64,000 nucleotides of DNA from Pseudomonadota bacterium (GTDB lineage: Bacteria; Pseudomonadota; Gammaproteobacteria; Burkholderiales; Rhodocyclaceae). The notes below the pieces were generated by a model. It ran no database searches. It saw only the letters and a program-made list of their open reading frames with translations, and was not told where the DNA came from. The stretch is from contig JAFEFM010000495.1 in NCBI GenBank assembly GCA_018240585.1, positions 1 to 64,000 on the forward strand, given 5' to 3'. Shown here one piece after another: positions 1-8,115 of this stretch. How positions within the stretch are numbered: position 1 is the stretch's first letter; every line of letters starts with the position of its first letter. Both the position numbers and the translations under genes were made by a program.

Positions 1-176
1 ATCTCGTCTGCGGCGGGGTGGTAGCGCACCGATGGCAACAAGCTACGGGCGGCCACCTCACCGCGGCCGACGAGCTGCTCGATGGGCAGCAGCTCGATGC
101 GGTCGTCGCCCTCGCTGGCGAAGGCAACGACGGTGTTGCTGGTGCCGAGGTCGATGCCTACGGTGAATCGGCTCAC
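1..176 (-). CDS. Hsp70-family protein, second paralogue (N-terminus only, cut by window edge)
   Basis: Reverse-strand reading from a GTG at 174-176 gives a protein starting VSRFTVGIDLGTSNTVVAFA, the phosphate-1 motif of the actin/Hsp70 ATPase fold. The frame stays open to base 1, so only about 58 residues are visible. It begins 13 bases after the stop of the preceding Hsp70-like gene and is presumably the third gene of the same transcript. In homologous loci I recall the second Hsp70-like protein being a long form with a DUF3731-type C-terminus, but that part lies outside the window. The Hsp70-family call is firm; anything beyond the N-terminal motif is inference. Confidence 0.85.
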   Translation of the reverse strand, partial: MSRFTVGIDLGTSNTVVAFASEGDDRIELLPIEQLVGRGEVAARSLLPSVRYHPAADE

Positions 177-189
177 GGCGACTGGAGGA

Positions 190-2079
190 TCAGCCCTGTT
201 CGCCGTCGTCCGGCAGTGCGGCGTCGGCTGCGCCGGCATTGCCGCGCATGTCGAACTGCACTTTCCAGCGCTCGTTTCCGCCCACCGGCAGTGCCTCCAG
301 TTCCAGGGTTCCGGCTTCGGTCACGCGCGCATGCAGGCGGACGCGCACGATCTCGCCCGGCTTGCGCCCCTCCGCCGGCAGCGTGGCCTCGATCTCCTCG
401 AGTTCCTGCAGCTCGTCTGGCGTCCAGAAGTCGAGCAGGGTACCGACCTGGTCGTGGCGCCTGACCGACGAGCCGAAGAAGCGGAAGCGCACCGGCTCGC
501 CGACGACGAGCCCGAACTCCTGCGGCGGCAGCGCTGCATCCGTGCCTTCTTCCATGCCGAAGGGCGCGAGGCACAGTGCCTCGAGCGGCGGTTCCATGCC
601 CGGGATCGCCGGCATCGCCGACTCAATGCCCACGTAGTACGCACGCGCCGTACCGCCACGGATGCGCACCCCGCGTCCCTGGCGCACGTAGCCGTAGTAG
701 GCCGCGCCGCGAGTGACGGCGAGGTCGAGATCGGCGCCGCCGAGCAGCCGCGCAGGCGCGGCGCCGTCTGCCTCGAGCCAGCCGTTGAGCACCTCGAGCA
801 CGCGCTCCGCAATCAGCGCGGACTTGAGCACGCCGCCGTTGAACAACACCGCCGTGGGATGCAGGAAACTGCCCTCGGCCGATTCCGTGAAGCCCTCCAG
901 TTCGGTCGTGGCGCCGAACTGTCGGGTCAGGAAGGCTGCCAGATGGCGGGTGATGGCGGCGTCCTGCGCATAAGGCAGGCCAAGCTGGGTGAGCGCGCCG
1001 CGCGCGCGGCTGAGCGGCTGTTCGGAGACTGCCACCTGGGGGAAGAAGCCGTCGAGCAGGCTGGCGGTGAGTTCCGCGCGGCTGACTTCGGTACGGATGG
1101 AGCCGCCGATGAGCTTCGCGCCGCGACTGGGTACGACCACCGGGACGCTGTCGATGGACGCGTCGCCAAGCAGCGCCTCCTTCGCGGCGCGGCACGCATG
1201 GGCGAGCGCACGTGTCTGCCACGGATCGAGTCGCGTGCCCTGCGTCGCGAGCTTGTGCGTCACGCCGTAGGCGAGCGCCAGATCCATGTTGTCGCCGCCG
1301 AGCAGGATGTGGTCGCCCACCGCGAGGCGGTGCAGTTCGAGATTGCCGTCGCGCTCGAGCACCGCGATCAGGGACAGGTCGGTGGTGCCCCCGCCGACGT
1401 CGACCACCAGGATCAGCTCGCCTGGCTTCACCTCCTTGCGCCACTGCCCGGCGCTCCGCTGGATCCAGCTATACAACGCGGCCTGGGGCTCCTCGAGCAG
1501 CGTGATGCGCGGATAGCCGGCAGCCTGCGCTGCCTCCGCGGTGAGTTCGCGCGCGGCCGGGTCGAAGGAGGCGGGAATCGTGATGGTGACGTCCTGCAGG
1601 TCGAAGGGCGCATCCGGGTGTGCGGCGTTCCACGCCTGGCGCAGGTGGGACAGATAGCGCGTCGAGGCCTCCAGTGGCGAGATGCGCGAGACCTCTTCCG
1701 GGGCATCGGCGGGAAGGAGGCCGGCGCGGCGGTCCACGCCCGGATGGCACAACCAGCTCTTGGCGCTGGCCACCAGACGGATCGGCGTCGCCGCGCCACG
1801 CGTGCGGGCGAATTCTCCCACTGCGTGGTCTTCCGACGCGCTCCATGGCAGATCGAGGTCGCCGTCGGCCAACTCGTCGGCATGGGGCAGGTAAACGAAG
1901 GAGGGCAGCAGCTCGCGCGACTCGAGGGTGCCCGGGCCAGTGAGCTGCGGGATGGGGAGGACGCGCTGCTCTGCCTTTTCGCCATCGCTGCGACCGATGT
2001 CGACGTAGGACAGCGCGCAGTGCGTCGTTCCCAGGTCGATGCCGATCGCGTAGCGAGCGCCTTCGTCCGCCGTGCTCAC
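190..2079 (-). CDS. Hsp70-family (DnaK-like) ATPase, non-canonical
   Basis: The 629-residue protein has the Hsp70/actin nucleotide-binding motifs in order: phosphate-1 IDLGTT (14-19), EEPQAA (196-201), phosphate-2 VVDVGGGTTD (225-234) and an adenosine motif around NGGVLKS (414-420). After residue 450 there is a beta-rich tail ending in an acidic stretch; I see no typical DnaK substrate-binding domain or helical lid ending in EEVD. It is therefore an Hsp70-like ATPase and not the housekeeping DnaK. The start is a GTG that overlaps the stop of the DUF2760 gene by four bases (GTGA), indicating translational coupling. A second Hsp70 paralogue follows 13 bases downstream. Substrate and partners are unknown. 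Confidence 0.9.
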   Translation of the reverse strand: MSTADEGARYAIGIDLGTTHCALSYVDIGRSDGEKAEQRVLPIPQLTGPGTLESRELLPSFVYLPHADELADGDLDLPWSASEDHAVGEFARTRGAATPIRLVASAKSWLCHPGVDRRAGLLPADAPEEVSRISPLEASTRYLSHLRQAWNAAHPDAPFDLQDVTITIPASFDPAARELTAEAAQAAGYPRITLLEEPQAALYSWIQRSAGQWRKEVKPGELILVVDVGGGTTDLSLIAVLERDGNLELHRLAVGDHILLGGDNMDLALAYGVTHKLATQGTRLDPWQTRALAHACRAAKEALLGDASIDSVPVVVPSRGAKLIGGSIRTEVSRAELTASLLDGFFPQVAVSEQPLSRARGALTQLGLPYAQDAAITRHLAAFLTRQFGATTELEGFTESAEGSFLHPTAVLFNGGVLKSALIAERVLEVLNGWLEADGAAPARLLGGADLDLAVTRGAAYYGYVRQGRGVRIRGGTARAYYVGIESAMPAIPGMEPPLEALCLAPFGMEEGTDAALPPQEFGLVVGEPVRFRFFGSSVRRHDQVGTLLDFWTPDELQELEEIEATLPAEGRKPGEIVRVRLHARVTEAGTLELEALPVGGNERWKVQFDMRGNAGAADAALPDDGEQG

Positions 2080-2648
2080 AGCTCCACCTCCGCCTGGGCG
2101 ATCACGCTGGCATCATGGCCCGGCGCCAGCTTCGGCAGGCGGCTGTCGGTGACACGCCAGCCGCGATGGGAGAGGCTTCCGGCGAAGGGGGGCTTGCCCA
2201 CCACATTGCCGGTCAGGCGGATCGAGGCCGCATCGAAGCCTTCGGCCAGCGTCACGCGGCTGCCTTCAGCTTCGGCGCGCACGGGCTCGATGCTGAAATG
2301 CTCGCGCAGCACCTTGCGGCAGCCTTCATGTACCACGCGCGCTGCAGCGCCGATGTCGGCGTCGGAATAGCGCACGACGTCTTCCTGAACGAAGTCGACG
2401 AAGCGGGCGTCCCGTTGCAGCAGCCCGAGCAACTGCAGCGCGGCTTCGGCGGAGTTCTCGCGCATCGCCGTTGCCGCAGCTGGTTGGGAGGGCGCATCTG
2501 CGGGGCGCACGGACTGGTCTGCAGCCGGGGCGGGCGACGCAAAGTTTCCGTCGCGAAGCTGCAGGACCCTGGCGGCAAGCTCCGGCTGAACCAGCACCGA
2601 CAAGGCGAGGCCGATGCGGCGGCCGAGGGAGGGAGTCGAACGAGGCAT
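2076..2648 (-). CDS. DUF2760 domain protein
   Basis: This 190-residue cytoplasmic-looking protein has no signal peptide. An alanine/proline-rich linker (about residues 45-65) is followed by a conserved-looking globular part including a DFVQEDVVRYSDADIGAAAR stretch and a C-terminal beta segment. I assign it to DUF2760 from general resemblance and from its position immediately before two Hsp70-like genes, the arrangement known for this family. The ATG at 2646-2648 is chosen because an AAGGA ribosome site lies about eight bases upstream; an in-frame extension to 2723 lacks one. The stop overlaps the next GTG. A co-factor role for the Hsp70 pair is plausible but unproven. Confidence 0.75.
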   Translation of the reverse strand: MPRSTPSLGRRIGLALSVLVQPELAARVLQLRDGNFASPAPAADQSVRPADAPSQPAAATAMRENSAEAALQLLGLLQRDARFVDFVQEDVVRYSDADIGAAARVVHEGCRKVLREHFSIEPVRAEAEGSRVTLAEGFDAASIRLTGNVVGKPPFAGSLSHRGWRVTDSRLPKLAPGHDASVIAQAEVEL

Positions 2649-2794
2649 CAATGGATCCTTTTGCCGTGATTTGTTGCGGTGCAATATAACCCAGCCTGAG
2701 CCAATTCTTCTAGTGTCGCCCACGCGATGCCGTTCGCGATGGTTGAACAGGGTCGGCGCAAGAGCCGCTTGGCGGCAAATTTTCCATCGATTGC

Positions 2795-2823
2795 TTGAAA
2801 CCCCACTTCCTTGCGTGTATATT
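2795..2823 (+). promoter_or_regulatory. Sigma70-type promoter of the initiator tRNA gene
   Basis: TTGAAA (2795-2800), a 17-base spacer and TATATT (2818-2823). The predicted start near 2830 lies a few bases before the tRNA 5' end. Confidence 0.7.
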
Positions 2824-2836
2824 CTCGTTTCTCAGA

Positions 2837-2913
<77 letters not shown>

Positions 2914-2920
2914 GATCCAG

Positions 2921-2960
2921 AAGAAGGCCGGCAGCGCAAGCTGAGCGGCCTTCTTCGTTT
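2921..2960 (+). terminator. Intrinsic terminator after tRNA-fMet
   Basis: Perfect 10-bp stem AAGAAGGCCG (2921-2930) with CGGCCTTCTT (2946-2955), followed by a T-rich tail (CGTTTG). It also lies just past the 3' end of the opposing glycosyltransferase gene. Confidence 0.75.
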
Positions 2961-2981
2961 GTGTCCGGCGCGGACGTGCGT

Positions 2982-4211
2982 TCAGTCTGCGTCGCCTTGG
3001 CGGACCGCTCCGTGGTGCACAGCGAGGTCCGGCGCAGCCCTGCCTGCCTGGGCTCCCTCGCGAATCAGGTCGCGATAGAGGTCCGCGAGCCGTTCCGCCA
3101 TGCTGCTGTCTGTCCATTGCAGGCTGTAATGCCGGGCCTCGGCTGCGAGCGCCTTGCGGCGCACGGGGGCATTCAGCAGGCTCACCAGCTCGGCGGCGAA
3201 CGCTGAAGGATCGTCGTTGGCGACGATCGCCCCGGAGTGTGTCGAAAGGATGTCGCGTGTGCCCATTTCGGCGAGGGCGATCACCGGCAGCCGCGAAGCC
3301 ATCGCTTCCAGGAGCACCAGGCCCTGGGTCTCGGTGCGCGATGCGAACACGAAGGCGTCCGCAGCCGCATAGCAGTCGTGCAGTTGCTGCTGGCGGTCGA
3401 GATAACCAACAAAGCGAACCATGCCCGCCAGTCCGCGCCGCGCGACGTCCGATTGCAGGTCGCTCATCGCAGGTCCTTCGCCGGCGATCACGAGAATGAG
3501 GTCCGCCAGGGTGGCTTTCGCGGCGGCGACGACGTCGATCAGGAAGCCGATGTTCTTCTCGTGCGCCACCCGGCCGATGAACAACGCGACCGGCACCCCT
3601 GGTGCGATGCCGTGCGTGCGGCGGAAGGCCGGCCCGTCTCCGGCACCGAAGGCGTCGACCGGGATGCCGGTCGGCAGAACATGCAGCGGAGCGCTCACGC
3701 CATAGCTGGTAAGGCGGTCGCGCATGGCCGTCGATGGTACGACCACGCCATCGACGGCGTCGCACTGCGAGCGCGAGACCCGCCGTGCAAGTCCGCGCAG
3801 CAGGCCCGCGGGCAGGAAAGGCGCGTAGTGGTGCAGGTACTCCTCGAAAAAGGTATGGTAGGTCAGCAGCACCGGCCGTGCGAATCGACGGGCCGCTGCG
3901 ACGCCGGCGTAGTGTGCGACGAAGGGTGTCTGGATGTGCACCAGATCGCAGTTGGCGGCCTCGCGCAGGACGGCAGCCCGCGTCCCGCGCCACGACATCA
4001 GCCTGTCCTCCGGGTCGCGCGGCACCTTGTTTCCCGGCACGCGCACGATTCCGGCTTCGTCGTCCCGACCACTGTCCGTCCCGTAGTCCGGGGCCACCAC
4101 CCGCACCTCGATGCCGCACGCGCGCAGCGCATGGCGAAAGGTCGCAATCGACGTGGAGACGCCATTGACGCGCGGAAAATAGACATCGGAGACCATCAGC
4201 ACCCGTTTCAT
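2982..4211 (-). CDS. Glycosyltransferase family 4 (GT-B fold)
   Basis: The 409-residue protein opens with MKRVLMVSDVYFPRVNGVST, typical of GT4 retaining glycosyltransferases. An N-terminal GT4-like domain covers roughly 1-190 and a Glycos_transf_1 domain covers 190-390. The donor-site EX7E signature is seen as FVFASRTETQGLVLLEAMAS, with GRVAHEKNIGFL at the start of the second domain. Donor and acceptor cannot be told from sequence; related proteins make glycolipids or exopolysaccharide. It has no polysaccharide neighbours here: it stands between the tRNA-fMet terminator and a divergent lytic transglycosylase gene, so genetic context gives little help. Confidence 0.88.
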   Translation of the reverse strand: MKRVLMVSDVYFPRVNGVSTSIATFRHALRACGIEVRVVAPDYGTDSGRDDEAGIVRVPGNKVPRDPEDRLMSWRGTRAAVLREAANCDLVHIQTPFVAHYAGVAAARRFARPVLLTYHTFFEEYLHHYAPFLPAGLLRGLARRVSRSQCDAVDGVVVPSTAMRDRLTSYGVSAPLHVLPTGIPVDAFGAGDGPAFRRTHGIAPGVPVALFIGRVAHEKNIGFLIDVVAAAKATLADLILVIAGEGPAMSDLQSDVARRGLAGMVRFVGYLDRQQQLHDCYAAADAFVFASRTETQGLVLLEAMASRLPVIALAEMGTRDILSTHSGAIVANDDPSAFAAELVSLLNAPVRRKALAAEARHYSLQWTDSSMAERLADLYRDLIREGAQAGRAAPDLAVHHGAVRQGDAD

Positions 4212-4294
4212 GGATGTCGAGCCTGACAGCTTGGCGTTACGCGGCGGTGACGGCTTGCGATCGTGCGTCGTGGCAGGTGGCGTAGAATTTCGGC

Positions 4295-5533
4295 ATGAAG
4301 ACCATTGCTTGCTTTACGCGCGCGCTCATTGCGATCGCAGTCTCACTTCCCTTGCTGACTGGCGGCACGAATGTGCGCGCAGCGGAGGGCGAGGGCTTCG
4401 CGTCCTGTCTCGCGCGCTTACGGCCGGAAGCGATGGCGAAAGGTGTGTCGGCCGCGACTTTCGATGCCCAAACGGCGGTGCTGACCCCGGACATGGCGGT
4501 GATCGGGTTCCTGGATGCTCAGCCCGAATTCGTCACGCCGATCTGGGATTACCTCGCCGCCCTGGTCGATGACGAGCGCGTCGGCGATGGTCGCCAGATG
4601 CTCACGCGCTGGGGGGAAGTGCTGACGCGAGTCGAAAACGCCTACGGCGTCGATCCGGCGACTGTCGTGGCGGTATGGGGCGTGGAGAGCAATTTCGGGC
4701 GAAATTTCGGCACGCGCCCGCTGCTCGCCTCATTGTCCACGCTGTCGTGCTACGGCCGGCGGCAGGACTACTTCCGCGGAGAGTTCTTCACCACGCTGAA
4801 GATCATCCAGGAAGGCCACGTGGCCCCCGAGCGCCTCACCGGATCCTGGGCGGGCGCTTTCGGCCATACGCAGTTCATGCCTTCGACCTTCATGCGGCTG
4901 GCGGTGGATTTCGACGGTGATGGACGCCGTGATCTGGTCGACAGCGTGCCTGATGCACTGGCTTCGACGGCCAATTTCCTCAAGCGTGCCGGATGGCGTA
5001 GCGATCTGCCCTGGGGCTTCGAGGTCGCGCTTCCGAAGGGTTTCGACACGTCGGTGGCCGGGCGGCGCAACAAGCAGCCGATGCAGGACTGGGCCGCGCG
5101 CGGGATAAGGCGGATCGACGGCGGCGCGCTGCCTCCTGGCGAGATACCTGCCGCTTTGCTGTTGCCGGCGGGGCAGGGCGGGCCGGCCTTTCTCGTCACG
5201 CGCAACTTCGATGCGCTGTATGCATACAACGCGGCGGAGAGTTACGCCCTCGCGATCGCGCATCTTTCCGATCGGCTGCGCGGTGGCGGACCGTTCGTCG
5301 CCGAGTGGCCCACCGACGATCCCGGTCTGTCGCGTGCGGAACGGCGCGAGCTGCAATCGCTGCTGATCGGCCGGGGCTACGACATTGGCGAGCCCGACGG
5401 CGTGATCGGCGCGCGCACCCGCGAGGCGATCAAGGCCGTTCAGACCGAGCTCGGGCTGCAGGCGGATGGTCGTGCGGGGCAGAAGGTGCTCCGCGCACTG
5501 CGCAGCGCTTCGGTGAGCAACGAAGCGAGCTGA
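4295..5533 (+). CDS. Lytic murein transglycosylase, MltB family, with peptidoglycan-binding domain
   Basis: The 412-residue protein has a signal peptide (basic start, hydrophobic 9-24, cleavage near VRA-AE) and no lipobox, so it is probably periplasmic rather than a lipoprotein. The transglycosylase domain covers about 35-325; the catalytic glutamate is the E of AVWGVESNFG, followed by GAFGHTQFMPSTF. The C-terminal 60-70 residues (LSRAERRELQSLLIGRGYDI onward) match a PG_binding_1 domain. It cleaves the MurNAc-GlcNAc bond forming 1,6-anhydroMurNAc. Genes on both sides are on the opposite strand, so it is monocistronic. The ribosome site before the ATG is weak. Confidence 0.92.
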   Translation: MKTIACFTRALIAIAVSLPLLTGGTNVRAAEGEGFASCLARLRPEAMAKGVSAATFDAQTAVLTPDMAVIGFLDAQPEFVTPIWDYLAALVDDERVGDGRQMLTRWGEVLTRVENAYGVDPATVVAVWGVESNFGRNFGTRPLLASLSTLSCYGRRQDYFRGEFFTTLKIIQEGHVAPERLTGSWAGAFGHTQFMPSTFMRLAVDFDGDGRRDLVDSVPDALASTANFLKRAGWRSDLPWGFEVALPKGFDTSVAGRRNKQPMQDWAARGIRRIDGGALPPGEIPAALLLPAGQGGPAFLVTRNFDALYAYNAAESYALAIAHLSDRLRGGGPFVAEWPTDDPGLSRAERRELQSLLIGRGYDIGEPDGVIGARTREAIKAVQTELGLQADGRAGQKVLRALRSASVSNEAS

Positions 5534-5545
5534 TGCGTCTGCGCA

Positions 5546-5583
5546 ACCGTCCCTGTCGCATCGTGCATGCGCGGCGGGACGGT
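5546..5583. terminator. Hairpin between convergent genes, probable bidirectional terminator
   Basis: ACCGTCCC (5546-5553) pairs perfectly with GGGACGGT (5576-5583), and the loop holds a nested CGCAT/ATGCG stem. There is no T-run, so it is not a textbook intrinsic terminator. Its place between the 3' ends of two convergent genes supports a termination role. Confidence 0.45.
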
Positions 5584-5593
5584 CGCGCCGGGT

Positions 5594-6448
5594 TCAGCGA
5601 GCCGCGTCGCCGCTGACCGCCTCGCCGGGAAAGAAGCGTTCGCCGAGTTCCTCCAGGCCCAGGCTGTGCAGCAGTTCGACCAGCCGCTCGGACGGGCGCC
5701 GACGCGGCAGATCCTTGTAGCTGCCTATGATCAGCTCGTTCTTCATCGAGTGTTCCCAGCCGACGAGCTCGGTGACGTTGACCTGATAACCGTGCGATTC
5801 GAGCTGCAGGCAGCGCAGCACGTTGGTGACGTGGCTGCCGAATTCACGCGTGTGGATCGGATGCCGCCAAAGCTCGGTCAGGCTGCTCTTCAGCGATTGC
5901 TGCTTGTTCTTCCGCAGCACTGCCGCGACCTCGGCCTGGCAGCATGGCACCAGGACGATGAAGCGGGCTTGCTTGCTGAGCGCGAAGCGGATCGCGTCAT
6001 CGGTCGCCGTGTTGCAGGCATGCAGTGCGGTGACGATGTCGATCCGTTCAGGCAATCGGTCGGAAGTGATGGATTCCGCCACCGTCAGGTTCTGGAAGCG
6101 CATGCCGCGGAAACCCAGCTTGTCTGCAAGCCGTCGCGAATTCATCACCAGTTCGTCGCGCGTCTCGATGCCGTGGATGCGGCCCTCCGGCGCTTGGGAT
6201 TTGAAGAACAGGTCGTAGAGGATGAAACCCAGGTAGGACTTGCCGGCGCCGTGGTCGACCAACTGGATGTCAGGACGCTGCGCGAGGGCTTCGGTCAGCA
6301 GCGGCTCGATGAAGTGATAGAGGTGATACACCTGCTTCAGCTTGCGCCGGCTGTCCTGGTTGAGCTTGCCGTCGCGAGTCAGGATGTGTAGCTGTTTGAG
6401 CAGTTCCGCAGACTGGTCGGGGCGGATCTCGGGGTGAGCGGTGTTCAT
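5594..6448 (-). CDS. SAM-dependent methyltransferase, Methyltransferase_32-like
   Basis: The 284-residue protein has a Rossmann motif I LVDHGAGKSYLGFILYD (about 64-80), an acidic motif II (GIETRDEL) and a DIVTALHACNTATDDAI segment. VPCCQAE, with adjacent cysteines, follows. This set resembles the Methyltransferase_32 family (GSTCD-like), whose substrate is unknown in bacteria. It starts 28 bases after the ubiG stop and is probably cotranscribed with it. The C-terminal half is less conserved in character. Function beyond methyl transfer is not predictable. Confidence 0.8.
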   Translation of the reverse strand: MNTAHPEIRPDQSAELLKQLHILTRDGKLNQDSRRKLKQVYHLYHFIEPLLTEALAQRPDIQLVDHGAGKSYLGFILYDLFFKSQAPEGRIHGIETRDELVMNSRRLADKLGFRGMRFQNLTVAESITSDRLPERIDIVTALHACNTATDDAIRFALSKQARFIVLVPCCQAEVAAVLRKNKQQSLKSSLTELWRHPIHTREFGSHVTNVLRCLQLESHGYQVNVTELVGWEHSMKNELIIGSYKDLPRRRPSERLVELLHSLGLEELGERFFPGEAVSGDAAR

Positions 6449-6476
6449 CTCGACTCGGTCTGGTTCTCGGCGCCGG

Positions 6477-7187
6477 TCAGCGCGATCGACGCGCGTGGAT
6501 CATGTAATTCACCGCGGTGTCGTTGCCCAGCGCATACACCTTGGTCAAGGGGTTGTAGCTCAGGCCGCTGGTGTCCTGCATGTCCAGGCCGGCATTGCGG
6601 CAATGGCGCGACAGCTCCGAAGGCTTGAGGAACTTCGCATACTCGTGGGTGCCGCGCGGCAGCAGGTTGAGAAGGTATTCGGCGCCGACGACCGCAAACA
6701 GGTAGGCCTTCAGGTTGCGGTTGATGGTCGAGAAGAACACGTGGCCGTCGGGTTTCACCAGCTTTGCACAGGCAGCAATGGTGCTGGCCGGGTCGGGAAC
6801 GTGTTCCAGCATTTCCATGCAGGTGACCACGTCGAACTGTGCGGGGTTCTCCGCGGCGAAGGCTTCCGCACTCGTGTGGCGGTAATCGACTTTCACGCCA
6901 CTCTCGAACAGATGCAGGCGGGCGACACCCAGTGCCTTGTCGGAAAGATCGATGCCGGTGACCTGGGCGCCACGGGCAGCCATGCTTTCGGAGAGAATGC
7001 CGCCGCCGCAGCCGACGTCGAGGACATTCTTGCCGGCAAGCGCGGCCCGGCTGTCGATCCATTCGAGGCGCAGCGGATTGATTTCGTGAAGCGGCTTGAA
7101 CTCGGATTCGGGATCCCACCAGCGATGGGCGAGTTCGCTGAATTTCTGGACCTCAGCCGGGTCGGAATTGGTCATGTTCATCGTCAT
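6477..7187 (-). CDS. ubiG: Ubiquinone biosynthesis O-methyltransferase
   Basis: UbiG performs both O-methylations of ubiquinone synthesis. Seen here: the [21 protein letters not shown]-terminal signature, SAM motif [22 protein letters not shown], and the post-motif [11 protein letters not shown]. The C-terminal [18 protein letters not shown] is family-typical. I take the ATG ending at 7187 (236 residues, normal for the family), which has AAGG a few bases upstream. An in-frame ATG at 7250 would begin almost inside the terminator of the upstream gene and add 21 residues not typical of UbiG. It precedes the unnamed methyltransferase gene in the same direction. Confidence 0.95.
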   Translation of the reverse strand: MTMNMTNSDPAEVQKFSELAHRWWDPESEFKPLHEINPLRLEWIDSRAALAGKNVLDVGCGGGILSESMAARGAQVTGIDLSDKALGVARLHLFESGVKVDYRHTSAEAFAAENPAQFDVVTCMEMLEHVPDPASTIAACAKLVKPDGHVFFSTINRNLKAYLFAVVGAEYLLNLLPRGTHEYAKFLKPSELSRHCRNAGLDMQDTSGLSYNPLTKVYALGNDTAVNYMIHARRSR

Positions 7188-7258
7188 CGGGGCCTTGCTG
7201 GGAACGGAGTTGTGACCGCCTGCGGTGCGTGCAGTTTCTGCTGCCGCCACAAAACGAA

Positions 7259-7282
7259 AAAGCCCCGCCGAAGCAGGGCTTT
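7259..7282 (-). terminator. Intrinsic terminator of the OmpA-family gene
   Basis: Read on the minus strand: AAAGCCCTGC, loop TTCG, GCGGGGCTTT, then a T-run. It is a ten-base-pair stem with one mismatch, 20 bases after the OmpA-family stop, and it separates that gene from ubiG. Confidence 0.85.
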
Positions 7283-7301
7283 CCGGACACCGGTGCGAAG
7301 A

Positions 7302-8012
7302 TTACTTCGAGCCGATGACTTCCACTTCCACGCGGCGATCCGGCTGCAGGCACTCGATCAGAGCCTTGCGGTTCTTGACGGTGTTGCACTTGGTGCCGGT
7401 GACGGGCTGCTTTTCGCCCTTGCCTTCGGTGTAGACGCGGTTGGCTTCCACGCCCTTCGAAACCAGGTAGGTCTTCACGGCGGCAGCGCGGCGCTCGGAC
7501 AGCTTCTGGTTGTAGGCATCGGAGCCGAGGCGGTCGGTGTGGCCGACGGCCAGGATCACTTCAAGCTTGATGTCCTTCGACTTAGCGGCGAGATCATCCA
7601 GCTTGGCCTTGCCTTCCGGCTTCAGGACGGCCTTGTCGAAATCGAACAGGGTGTCGGCCGACAGCTTGATCTTGTCGGCGGTGGGCTTCGGAGCAGCGGC
7701 GGCCGGGGTGGCAGCGGCGACCGGAGCCACGCACTTGTCCTTCGGAACGATGTCGCCATCGCACTCGCAGCCGGCCGGGAACTGACCAGCCATCGCGGTG
7801 GCGGCAGCGGCCGGGCTCCAGTAGCCGGTGCGCCAGCACAGGCCGGTACCGCTACGCGCGACGACGTTGCGGGCGTCGATCACGTACGGGATTTCGCCCT
7901 TGCCATCGACAACCACATCCTTCACCTGCTGAGCGTAGGCGACGGGAGCAGTAAGGCCGATCGAAGCGATGGCGGCCAGCATGAGCATCTGTTTCTTGGT
8001 CTGTTTGATCAT
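7302..8012 (-). CDS. OmpA-family outer membrane / peptidoglycan-associated protein
   Basis: The 236-residue precursor has a signal peptide ending VAYA-QQ. A short variable N-terminal part with a cysteine pair (CECDGDIVPKDKC) and an Ala/Pro-rich linker (about 105-120) follow. The C-terminal OmpA-like domain has the peptidoglycan-binding core FDFDKAVLKPEGKAKLDDLA and VGHTDRLGSDAYNQKLSERR. The N-terminal part is too short for an eight-strand barrel, so it resembles small OmpA-like proteins that anchor the envelope to peptidoglycan. The ATG at 8010-8012 has an ideal GAGGAAACC leader; an upstream in-frame start is rejected. It is followed by a strong terminator. Confidence 0.9.
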   Translation of the reverse strand: MIKQTKKQMLMLAAIASIGLTAPVAYAQQVKDVVVDGKGEIPYVIDARNVVARSGTGLCWRTGYWSPAAAATAMAGQFPAGCECDGDIVPKDKCVAPVAAATPAAAAPKPTADKIKLSADTLFDFDKAVLKPEGKAKLDDLAAKSKDIKLEVILAVGHTDRLGSDAYNQKLSERRAAAVKTYLVSKGVEANRVYTEGKGEKQPVTGTKCNTVKNRKALIECLQPDRRVEVEVIGSK

Positions 8013-8115
8013 GGTTTCCTCTTTGAAGGCGAATCGCCGGAGTTGCCACTGCATTGGAGAAGGAAAACAGCAACGAATCGCCGTCTTCACGTCAGGTCGA
8101 ACTTACTTATCCAGT

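Noticed and set aside
82..2370. Long plus-strand open frame opposite the DUF2760/Hsp70 genes
   Set aside because: It is a mirror of GC-rich codons on the other strand. Its translation is low-complexity Arg/Ala/Glu without domains, whereas the minus frames carry clear Hsp70 motifs.
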